Below are positions 1-5,511 of a stretch of DNA of 5,511 nt, piece after piece (positions within the stretch are counted from its first letter, which is position 1; every line of letters begins with the position of its first letter). The stretch covers positions 1-5,511 of the forward strand of contig JAOUNV010000162.1 of NCBI GenBank assembly GCA_029880775.1, written 5' to 3'. The DNA is from Nitrospinota bacterium (GTDB lineage Bacteria; Nitrospinota_A; UBA7883). Made by a program: the position numbers and the translations under genes. The notes under the pieces are model-generated. The model made no database searches, was not told the DNA's origin, and saw only the letters and a list, made by a program, of their open reading frames with translations.

Positions 1-1
1 C

Positions 2-2230
2 CAGGAGGACATTCACCAGATAGGATGCCTGGCCAAGGTGGTCAATCCACGCGCATGGCCAGACGGAACATTGCAAGCCAACGTTGAAGGGTTGGTCAGA
101 GCCCGCATATCCTCCATGGCCGACACAGGAGACCTTTTGATGGTCAACCTGGAGAAGGTTCGTGAAACCGCCGGTGTGGGGGTCGCCACCTCCTTCCGAA
201 CGGCGAAGAAACTGCTGGAGCAATACGCCAAACAAAAATCCACATTTTCCGAGAGGGCCGCCAAGGCTCTGTTGGAAGAAGAAAACCCCTCAAGTTTCGT
301 AGACAAACTGGCGGCGGGGCTGTTCAATTCTGTGGAGGAGAAACAGATCCATCTGGAAACCACCGGTGTAAAAAACAGGCTGGACCTGGTTATCGCGAAG
401 ATCGAATCTGAGATCGATATCCATGAGATCGACAAAACCGTGCGGGGCCGTGTGAAAAAACAGATGGAAAAGAGCCAGCGCGATTATTACCTGACCGAAC
501 AGATGAAGGCTATCCAGAAGGAACTGGGCCGCCAGGGGGGGGAGAAGTCTGAATTAGAAGAGCTGGCCGCCCGAATCAACAAAGCGGGAATGCCGACGGA
601 TGTGCAGGAGAAAGCCCATAAGGAGCTGGGGAGGCTGGAGCAGATGCCCCCTCAATCGGCCGAAGGGACCGTGGTGCGAAACTACCTGGACTGGCTGCTG
701 GACGTGCCGTGGGATAAAAAGACGGAAGACAAAATGAACATCGCCCAGGCGGAGCGAATCCTGAATGAGGATCATTTCGGCCTGGATGAGGTGAAGGAGC
801 GAATCCTGGAGTATCTGGCCGTGAGAACCCTGGTGGAGAAAACCAAGGGGCCCATTCTCTGTTTCGTTGGGCCGCCGGGGGTGGGGAAGACCTCGCTAGG
901 TCGTTCCATCGCCCGTGCCATGGGGCGCAAGTTCGTTCGGTTTTCCTTAGGCGGTGTGCGGGATGAGGCGGAGATTCGCGGCCACCGGCGCACTTACATC
1001 GGCTCCCTGCCAGGCAAAATCATCCAGGGAATGAAAAAGGCGGGGGCGAAAAACCCGGTGATGATGCTCGACGAGATAGACAAGCTCTCCTCCGACTTTC
1101 GGGGTGATCCATCCTCGGCCCTTTTGGAGGCGCTGGACCCGGAGCAGAACAGGGCGTTTAACGACCATTACCTGGAAGTGGATTACGATCTTTCCGACGT
1201 GATGTTCGTCACCACCGCAAACGTGCTGGGCGCCATCCCGAAGCCGTTGCGCGACAGGATGGAAGTGATCAGCATCCCAGGCTATAACGACGAGGACAAG
1301 ATACGCATCGCCGAGGATTTTTTGATCCCTCGCCAGACCAAAGACCATGGGCTCACCACCAGGGAGATCAATTTCCCCAGAAAATCGCTGGCGGAAATAA
1401 TCAGGCATTACACCAGGGAATCTGGAGTGCGGGGGCTGGAGCGGTCCCTGGCCAAGGTATGCCGCAAGGTGGCCCGAACCGTGGCCCAGCAGCGGCAGGC
1501 CTCCGTCGGGAAAAAGAAATCGGCCAAACCAAAGAAGGTCACCTTGATAAAGGGGAGGATTTCCGAATATCTGGGGCAGAGCAAACACCGCGAAGAGATG
1601 GCGGAGAAAAGGAGCGGCGCTGGCCTGGTCACGGCGCTGGCCTGGACCGAGACTGGCGGGGTGCTTCTTAAAATAGAGACGATCATCCTGGAGGGTAAGG
1701 GCAAATTCATCCTGACCGGCAAGCTGGGGGACGTGATGAAGGAGAGCGCCCAGGCGGCGCTGTCGTACATCCGCTCCAGGGCTGTCGAGTTCGGCCTGGC
1801 CCCGGGGTTTTATTCGAAAATAGACATCCACATCCACATCCCGGAGGGCGCCATTCCAAAGGACGGCCCTTCCGCCGGGGTCGCCATTTGCGTATCCATG
1901 CTCTCCGCCCTGCAAAAGATACCGGTCCGGCACGATGTGGCCATGACAGGGGAGATAACTTTGCGTGGAAATGTCATAATGATAGGTGGGCTACGGGAGA
2001 AGCTTTTGGCGGCCCAACGCGCCGGCATAAAGACAGTGCTGATACCCAAGGAGAACGAGCGGGAGCTTCTGGACGCGCCTGATGGGGTGAAGAGTAAGCT
2101 GCGCATTATCCCGGTGGAACATATGGATCAGGCCCTGACCCCGGCCATGGAAAAATCCCCTTTCAAGGGAGCCGCTCCGGCCGGAAGAAAAACCGGTGTT
2201 GCCAACGAGGGGCGAGCGGCGGTAAATTAG
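2..2230 (+). CDS. lon: ATP-dependent protease LonA, 5'-truncated by window edge
   Basis: LonA is a cytoplasmic, ATP-driven hexameric serine protease that degrades misfolded and regulatory proteins. The frame stays open to the left edge (first full codon at base 2), and the upstream residues QEDIHQIGCLAKVV match the Lon N-terminal substrate-binding domain. The GTG at 38 is therefore internal and the true start lies outside. Compared with E. coli Lon (784 residues, from memory), about 64 N-terminal residues are missing; 742 are visible. In order: the rest of the N-domain; a helical linker (RVKKQMEKSQRDYYL); an AAA+ module with Walker A GPPGVGKT (869-892), Walker B MMLDEIDK (1061-1084), sensor-1 and arginine-finger region (TTAN, LRDRMEVI) and sensor-2 GVRGLER; then the protease domain with catalytic Ser in PKDGPSAG (codon 1871-1873) and catalytic Lys in REKLLAA (2000-2002). 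The Ser-Lys spacing of 43 residues equals that of E. coli Lon. A lysine-rich stretch between the ATPase and protease parts and a tail of about 25 G/A/K-rich residues are the only variable additions. All catalytic motifs are intact. Confidence 0.98.
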   Translation, partial: QEDIHQIGCLAKVVNPRAWPDGTLQANVEGLVRARISSMADTGDLLMVNLEKVRETAGVGVATSFRTAKKLLEQYAKQKSTFSERAAKALLEEENPSSFVDKLAAGLFNSVEEKQIHLETTGVKNRLDLVIAKIESEIDIHEIDKTVRGRVKKQMEKSQRDYYLTEQMKAIQKELGRQGGEKSELEELAARINKAGMPTDVQEKAHKELGRLEQMPPQSAEGTVVRNYLDWLLDVPWDKKTEDKMNIAQAERILNEDHFGLDEVKERILEYLAVRTLVEKTKGPILCFVGPPGVGKTSLGRSIARAMGRKFVRFSLGGVRDEAEIRGHRRTYIGSLPGKIIQGMKKAGAKNPVMMLDEIDKLSSDFRGDPSSALLEALDPEQNRAFNDHYLEVDYDLSDVMFVTTANVLGAIPKPLRDRMEVISIPGYNDEDKIRIAEDFLIPRQTKDHGLTTREINFPRKSLAEIIRHYTRESGVRGLERSLAKVCRKVARTVAQQRQASVGKKKSAKPKKVTLIKGRISEYLGQSKHREEMAEKRSGAGLVTALAWTETGGVLLKIETIILEGKGKFILTGKLGDVMKESAQAALSYIRSRAVEFGLAPGFYSKIDIHIHIPEGAIPKDGPSAGVAICVSMLSALQKIPVRHDVAMTGEITLRGNVIMIGGLREKLLAAQRAGIKTVLIPKENERELLDAPDGVKSKLRIIPVEHMDQALTPAMEKSPFKGAAPAGRKTGVANEGRAAVN

Positions 2231-2269
2231 ACTAGCAAATATGTACAGAATGGTTTTCGGAGAAAGTAA

Positions 2270-3412
2270 ATGGCTGGACCTGCGTCGATAATGGGCATCG
2301 CTACAACAGTCGCCCTGCTGTTTTTGCTGGCCATGTCAGTCATCGTGATTCTGCGCGCGCTTGATAAGGGGGGCGCCCCTGTCGGCCCTGTGGAAGCGGA
2401 GAGCGCCGCTGGCTCCGTAGGGCCTGTGCGCCGACCGATTGCTCCCGCCACCATATCCCTCTCCACTTACACGGGGCAGAAGGATCAGTTTGCCTCCAAC
2501 CCCGAGGCCATGGAAGCGCATCAGACTATGGTCGCCAAGGGACAGTTGAGCCGAATAGGTGACTATACGATCGACGAGATGCCAGGCTATGTCATCCGGG
2601 CCCTCTCCCATCCGGAGCGGAACCTGCTGGGCATAATATACCTGGATCCATCGGGGAGGAGCTGGGTAAACCTGCAAACCGAATACGCCGACGGCAGGAT
2701 AATAACCACATCCTCCACGGAAAAAACCGCAGCGTCCCTGGCTCGGCCCCATGGCATGCCGATATATCACTTCCCGGCCATATCCGTTGAGCAGCTGTTG
2801 CGCCGCCACAAGCTGGAAATCCGCGGTGTGGAGCAGGCTCAGCCTCTGCAAGCGGAGGAGTTCCCCGCCAAGTTCGCCACCAACTACGCCAGGTTGCAGG
2901 AGCGGGCCGCGGAGTATGACACGGGCGAACGCCGGGAGGAGTCGACCCCTCATCAAGCCGCCGACGCGGATTGGGAAAGCCACGAGGATAGCCAGAGCCC
3001 CTTTGGCCAGGCTGGCGCAAGCCCTGAGCCGGGGCCGAAGCGGGACCAGGCGCCCACCATGGAGCAGATGAAAAAATGGCTGGAGCTGATCTTTAACAAG
3101 CTGAAGGTGCCGCCGGATAGCAGGGAGACTTTTCGCAAAGGTCTGGTGTGGATCGAGGATAATGCCCCCCGGGAGGCGGTTATAGACACGTTTAACGAGT
3201 ACGCCGATGTGAAGGTGGAGCCGGTTCCCGGCGAGAGGCTTGTGATCCGTTCCAGATCCGGCGTTGAAGATATAGTGGACGCCGAAGGTCTGCTGGGCGC
3301 GGCCCTGTTCGAAGAGATAAATCAGCATCTGCCGGAAAGAGCCAGGTTTACCAAGCTGGAAGTTCCTGCCGATGGAGTGGTGTTTTTCAGCCGCAGGGCG
3401 CCGAACCATTAA
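2270..3412 (+). CDS. Single-pass membrane protein of unknown function, two soluble domains
   Basis: I cannot assign a function. The 380-residue product starts with a short N-terminus and one transmembrane helix (about residues 8-29), followed by R29 and K33. The topology is not certain from this alone. A first folded region (about 60-215) contains strand-rich stretches, including IIYLDPSGRSWVNLQTEYADGRIITTSST split around residues 122-150, then a helix SVEQLLRRHKLEI (172-184). This 'dG...TTS... then eLL..H' pattern recalls uncharacterised bacterial membrane proteins, but I cannot name a family. Residues about 216-262 are a Pro/Glu/Asp/Gln-rich, probably disordered linker. A second compact domain fills about 263-380. 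The start is supported by GGAGAA (2259-2264) five bases before the ATG. It lies 39 bases after lon on the same strand with no terminator visible between them, so co-transcription is likely. There is no signal-peptidase site, lipobox, enzyme motif or metal-binding cluster that I can see. Long reading frames on the opposite strand here are shadows. The gene call is solid and the role is open. Confidence 0.9.
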   Translation: MAGPASIMGIATTVALLFLLAMSVIVILRALDKGGAPVGPVEAESAAGSVGPVRRPIAPATISLSTYTGQKDQFASNPEAMEAHQTMVAKGQLSRIGDYTIDEMPGYVIRALSHPERNLLGIIYLDPSGRSWVNLQTEYADGRIITTSSTEKTAASLARPHGMPIYHFPAISVEQLLRRHKLEIRGVEQAQPLQAEEFPAKFATNYARLQERAAEYDTGERREESTPHQAADADWESHEDSQSPFGQAGASPEPGPKRDQAPTMEQMKKWLELIFNKLKVPPDSRETFRKGLVWIEDNAPREAVIDTFNEYADVKVEPVPGERLVIRSRSGVEDIVDAEGLLGAALFEEINQHLPERARFTKLEVPADGVVFFSRRAPNH

Positions 3413-3414
3413 TA

Positions 3415-3432
3415 ATTTCCCATTGGGGAAAT
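3415..3432 (+). other. Small perfect hairpin just after the membrane-protein gene
   Basis: ATTTCCC (3415-3421) and GGGAAAT (3426-3432) are perfect inverted repeats around a four-base ATTG loop, two bases beyond the preceding stop codon. The stem is seven base pairs with only three G-C pairs. The next T-run (3448-3452) lies about 15 bases downstream, so it does not meet the usual rho-independent terminator pattern. It may be a weak terminator, an mRNA 3'-end stabiliser, or chance. Confidence 0.35.
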
Positions 3433-3433
3433 G

Positions 3434-3461
3434 TTGATTGCTCCTTGTTTTTAGCTATGGT
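3434..3461 (+). promoter_or_regulatory. Weak sigma70-like promoter candidate ahead of the haem sensor gene
   Basis: TTGATT (3434-3439) and TATGGT (3456-3461) each match the -35 and -10 consensus at four of six positions, with a 16-base spacer. It lies in the only sizeable plus-strand intergenic gap, 45 bases upstream of the sensor gene's ATG. Such matches arise often by chance. The separate 94-base leader is the better reason to expect a promoter here. Confidence 0.2.
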
Positions 3462-3506
3462 CCGCAAGCTGTGCGCGGGATGGACGGGGTACTTGGAATC
3501 TAATAT

Positions 3507-4940
3507 ATGAAATTACAGTGGAAGATCGCCCTGTCTGTCGCGTTAGTGGGGATTATAACCGCGCTATTCGTCAATATTGTCCTGTATAAATATCTGCATA
3601 GCCAGGGAATGGCCGAAGCCAAGCAGGAGGCTCGGCAAACCGCGTCGCTGATCCGCACGGCTTTGCTCAACGTCATGATATCCACCGGTGGTGATTACAA
3701 GGAGATCGAAAAAGTCATCAAGGATATCCAAAACGAGCATTTCATGAGCTTTCGGATGGTCAAGTCCGCCCATGTGATAAAACAACACGGCATGCGTCTT
3801 GGGGAGGAACCGGCGGATCCGATGGAAGCAGGGGCTCTTTTTTCGGGCAAGATCATCGAGAGTATGGACAATAGCCACAAGCTTCGGATTATTTATCCAT
3901 TCGTGACAGACGAGAGATGCGGCCAGTGCCACGTTGATATGGATGGAAACCCTGTTGGTATCGGCGTGGTGAACGGCGCGGCGGTGCTGGCGTTCGACCT
4001 TTCCAGAAAACTGGAGGAGGGACGTTCCCTGATATTGTACATTCTGGGGGTTTTGACCCTGGGGGCCTTCTTGTTCCTGATAGTCATCCTTATCGTGATA
4101 GACAGAACCCTTACCATGCCGGTGATGAAAATCGCGGAGGCCATAAAAGAGATCAAGAACGAAAATTACAATATCACTCTGCCGGAAGTGGACACGCATG
4201 AGATCAATATCATGGCCGAAGTGGTGCGGGAGGCTGCGGTGGATCTTTCCAAGCGGCGGGATGACCGAGAAAAGGTAATTTCCCAGGAGCGGTCCCGCGC
4301 CATGGAGATAGAAAAGTTCGTTCGTGGAAGGGCCTCAAGCCTTGGGCTGGATGTTGAGTCGGAGATCCCGGAAATCATGGGAAGGCTCACTTCTGCTGTG
4401 GACGAAGTGAAAAAGAAAAACATGGTCAGCCGCGCCCTCCCCTATGTACATGAGGAAAAAAGCGTAATGACCATACCCAGCGAGCCGGACCTTATCCCGG
4501 CTGTCTCCGCATATATCGCCGGGCTGGTGGAGCAGACAATCGGCCCCGCTAAGGCCGGGTCATTGGAGCTTACCCTGGACGAGGCGTTGAGTAACGCCAT
4601 CTACCACGGAAACCTGGAGGTCCCTTCCCAGATCAAGGCCGACGATTTCGACAAATTCTACGAACTGGCCCGTGAAAGACAAAGGGAAACGCCCTATTGC
4701 GATCGGATGGTATCGATATACTTTGACCATAACAGAGATTCGCTGAAGGTGCGAGTGAACGACGAGGGGGAGGGGTTTGACTGGAAAAGCCTGATGTCTT
4801 TCTCGCCGGAATCCAACGACCTGCCCCATGGCCGAGGGCTGGTGCTGATGCAGGCTCTCTCTTCTCGGCTGGAATTCAACGAGCGAGGAAACGAGGTCAC
4901 TCTTCACTTTAATGTGGAAAGCAGGATGCCGGGTCGGTGA
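3507..4940 (+). CDS. Membrane haem-c sensor with HAMP and RsbW/SpoIIAB-type ATPase output
   Basis: Inferred role: senses a periplasmic redox or ligand signal through covalent haem and passes it to a cytoplasmic GHKL kinase-like domain. Seen in the 477 residues: TM1 (about 7-28); a periplasmic domain (about 30-174) with one c-type haem motif, C138-G-Q-C141-H142; TM2 (about 175-198); a HAMP-like segment (about 199-250); a charged helical linker (about 250-315); and an ATPase domain (about 325-470) with N-box DEALSNAIYHGN (358-369), G1 box NDEGEG (418-423) and G2 box HGRGLVLM (441-448). The periplasmic part (IKQHG, then LRIIYPF, then CGQCH and a G-rich strand) resembles the PAS-like haem sensor domains of Geobacter chemoreceptors GSU0582/GSU0935. 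The ATPase is of the HATPase_c_2 anti-sigma type, and I see no H-box dimerisation histidine, so Ser/Thr kinase or binding activity is likelier than histidine kinase. The start has only a weak GGA (3495-3497) nine bases upstream, but TM1 begins at once after it. It ends in a terminator shared with its stop codon. No cognate STAS, sigma factor or regulator is adjacent. Confidence 0.92.
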   Translation: MKLQWKIALSVALVGIITALFVNIVLYKYLHSQGMAEAKQEARQTASLIRTALLNVMISTGGDYKEIEKVIKDIQNEHFMSFRMVKSAHVIKQHGMRLGEEPADPMEAGALFSGKIIESMDNSHKLRIIYPFVTDERCGQCHVDMDGNPVGIGVVNGAAVLAFDLSRKLEEGRSLILYILGVLTLGAFLFLIVILIVIDRTLTMPVMKIAEAIKEIKNENYNITLPEVDTHEINIMAEVVREAAVDLSKRRDDREKVISQERSRAMEIEKFVRGRASSLGLDVESEIPEIMGRLTSAVDEVKKKNMVSRALPYVHEEKSVMTIPSEPDLIPAVSAYIAGLVEQTIGPAKAGSLELTLDEALSNAIYHGNLEVPSQIKADDFDKFYELARERQRETPYCDRMVSIYFDHNRDSLKVRVNDEGEGFDWKSLMSFSPESNDLPHGRGLVLMQALSSRLEFNERGNEVTLHFNVESRMPGR

Positions 4941-4952
4941 CCTGGCTTTTTT
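4928..4952 (+). terminator. Rho-independent terminator overlapping the sensor gene stop codon
   Basis: GCCGGGTC (4928-4935) pairs with GACCTGGC (4939-4946) as an eight-base-pair stem containing one G-U pair, with a three-base GGT loop, followed at once by six Ts (4947-4952). The stem includes the last codons and the TGA (4938-4940) of the sensor gene, and the T-run reaches into the stop codon of the convergent chelatase-like gene. On the minus strand the G-U pair becomes an A-C mismatch and no T-run follows, so it should act mainly on plus-strand transcripts. Confidence 0.8.
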
Positions 4953-5382
4953 ATCCTTCCTTTTTCAGCCGATTTTTTGTGCCGGAGGCCACGGCCGCCG
5001 CCACTTCCGCCCAACCTCCCACCACATCCGTCCACGTAAATTCGATAGACGGCCAGCGGGCGGAAAGCTCATTGGCAAGCATTGGAAAATCCTTGGACGC
5101 ATGACCGCCTGGCGCCATGAACATGGGAACAACCAGAATTCTGGTGATACCGGCGGCGGAAAGCTCATTGGCGGCCTGAGCCGCAGTGGGTTGGAAGTCC
5201 TTCAGGCACGCTATCCGCGCCAACGCCTCTGGGGCGGCAAGGTCTATGGCCAGCTTTTGCGCTTGGGCCGATTCCATCCATTGCGGCTGCCCGCTCCCGT
5301 GATACAAAAGAATAATCCCCGATGTTCGCGGTGCTTTTTCCGGCGGATTCTGTGTAGTGGAGCTGTCAGATGTCGATGACAT
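4951..5382 (-). CDS. Short CbiX/SirB-like (sirohydrochlorin chelatase family) protein
   Basis: The CbiX/SirB family inserts Co2+ or Fe2+ into sirohydrochlorin for cobalamin or sirohaem synthesis. The 143-residue product has a polar Ser/Thr-rich N-terminus (1-20), then the family pattern: strand and first metal-ligand motif GIILLYHGSG (His28), a helix, a strand ITRILVVPMFMAPGGH with the second ligand His94, then SKDFP and a helix. The single-domain length matches short CbiX or SirB forms. The region that normally carries a conserved Glu (L-E-x-x-x-P in homologues as I remember them) reads L60-K61-D62-F-Q-P65, so the usual acid appears replaced by Lys with Asp beside it. Metal choice, and even chelatase activity, is therefore unsure. 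The ATG at 5382 is chosen because AAGGAAAAGG lies just upstream and the family domain starts soon after. An in-frame ATG at 5463 would add 27 residues with no family match. The gene overlaps the end of an upstream minus-strand frame by 17 bases and converges on the haem sensor gene with a 10-base gap. No other cobalamin or sirohaem genes are in view. Confidence 0.85.
   Translation of the reverse strand: MSSTSDSSTTQNPPEKAPRTSGIILLYHGSGQPQWMESAQAQKLAIDLAAPEALARIACLKDFQPTAAQAANELSAAGITRILVVPMFMAPGGHASKDFPMLANELSARWPSIEFTWTDVVGGWAEVAAAVASGTKNRLKKEG
5059..5172 (-). repeat. 18-base in-frame direct repeat inside the chelatase-like gene
   Basis: The same 18 bases, GGCGGAAAGCTCATTGGC on the plus strand, occur at 5059-5076 and 5155-5172, 96 bases (32 codons) apart. 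On the coding strand both encode part of ANELSA (residues 71-76 and 103-108), each inside a predicted helix. The flanks do not match, so this is a short internal repeat and not a duplicated domain. Confidence 0.75.
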
Positions 5383-5511
5383 CGTTTTCCTTTTCCTTAT
5401 GGCCTGGCTCGCCCGGCCCGCCGGGGCTGGGTCGCTCAAAGCCCCTAGGATTGGGGCTGCCATAATAGAACGCGCCTCCGCCGGTTTTTAGCGACATGCT
5501 GATTCTGGCCT
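5366..5511 (-). CDS. C-terminal fragment of an unidentified protein, cut by right edge
   Basis: A minus-strand frame enters from the right edge and runs 47 codons to a TGA at 5368-5366. The visible residues are rich in Gly and Pro (FYYGSPNPRGFERPSP around the middle) and end in a charged tail, HKEKENDVIDI. This looks like the disordered C-terminus of a longer protein. FxsA-family membrane proteins often end in a Gly/Pro-rich stretch with a terminal 'DVID'-like motif, so FxsA is a possible identity, but no diagnostic region is visible. Its stop lies 17 bases inside the chelatase-like gene, and the downstream ribosome binding site is within this frame, which fits translational coupling. A small ORF starting at its internal ATG (5497) cannot be excluded. 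Confidence 0.45.
   Translation of the reverse strand, partial: ARISMSLKTGGGAFYYGSPNPRGFERPSPGGPGEPGHKEKENDVIDI
5388..5398 (-). promoter_or_regulatory. Ribosome binding site deciding the chelatase-like gene start
   Basis: On the minus strand AAGGAAAAGG (5398 down to 5389) gives two tandem AGGA cores; the nearer one (5391-5388) is five bases from the ATG at 5382-5380. This supports that start over the in-frame ATG at 5463, where a GGAGG lies about 11 bases upstream. The site falls inside the coding sequence of the upstream minus-strand frame, as is common for coupled genes. Confidence 0.6.

Noticed and set aside
38..40. GTG as the start of lon
   Set aside because: The frame stays open to base 2 and the residues before it match the Lon N-domain, so this Val is internal.
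947..1933. 328-codon minus-strand open frame inside lon
   Set aside because: It lies antisense to the highly conserved AAA+ and protease motifs of Lon, shows no recognisable domain, and is the kind of long antisense frame expected in GC-rich coding DNA.
2241..2291. 16-codon leader ORF between lon and the membrane protein gene
   Set aside because: It has no ribosome binding site, overlaps the real start codon out of frame, and has no attenuator-like features.
2336..3409. 357-codon minus-strand open frame opposite the membrane protein gene
   Set aside because: The plus-strand frame has a good ribosome binding site, operon spacing and a clear membrane helix. The antisense product is rich in His, Arg, Gly and Leu with no coherent domain pattern.
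3462..3478. Possible hairpin in CCGCAAGCTGTGCGCGG before the sensor gene
   Set aside because: Only four base pairs can form, which is within chance for GC-rich DNA.
3564..4199. 211-codon minus-strand open frame opposite the haem sensor
   Set aside because: It is covered by a plus-strand gene with a haem motif and two membrane helices, and its own translation shows no family motif.
4912..5379. 155-codon plus-strand open frame opposite the chelatase-like gene
   Set aside because: It begins inside the sensor gene, crosses the terminator, and lies antisense to conserved CbiX/SirB histidine motifs. The translation is Arg/Gly-rich and featureless.
5383..5463. Longer start for the chelatase-like gene at ATG 5463
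   Set aside because: The extra 27 residues have no family match, overlap an upstream frame, and the ATG at 5382 has a closer ribosome binding site.

Overview
The window looks like ordinary chromosomal DNA from a moderately GC-rich bacterium (by eye about 55-58% GC). A periplasmic-type CXXCH haem-binding sensor resembling those of Geobacter-like organisms, together with a Lon of the classic bacterial LonA type, suggests a Gram-negative lineage with c-type cytochrome maturation, for example deltaproteobacterial, Nitrospirota or Nitrospinota-like. This placement is an inference from protein style. No rRNA or other phylogenetic marker is present.

Layout. A LonA protease gene (plus strand, cut off at the left edge) fills 2-2230. 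After a 39-base gap and a clear ribosome binding site comes a 380-residue single-pass membrane protein of unknown function (2270-3412), probably co-transcribed with lon. A 94-base intergenic stretch (3413-3506) holds a small perfect hairpin and a weak promoter-like pair. It precedes a 477-residue membrane sensor (3507-4940) with two transmembrane helices, a periplasmic domain carrying one CGQCH c-haem site, a HAMP-like linker and a C-terminal GHKL ATPase domain of the RsbW/SpoIIAB (HATPase_c_2) kind, without an evident phospho-accepting histidine region. A good rho-independent terminator sits across its stop codon. Ten bases further on, a convergent minus-strand gene ends: a short CbiX/SirB-like chelatase homologue (4951-5382). 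Its start overlaps the 3' end of another minus-strand reading frame that runs off the right edge (5366-5511).

How the parts may relate. The plus-strand genes form one tight pair (lon and the unknown membrane protein) and one sensor that may have its own promoter. The minus-strand genes look translationally coupled to each other. Nothing in the window directly ties Lon to the sensor. The most interesting item is the sensor: a haem-c, possibly redox- or ligand-responsive, input joined to a Ser/Thr anti-sigma-type kinase fold rather than to a histidine kinase or a chemotaxis output. No partner anti-sigma antagonist (STAS), sigma factor or response regulator is in view. I see no mobile element, CRISPR array, tRNA or rRNA, and no stretch of 300 bases without a gene.
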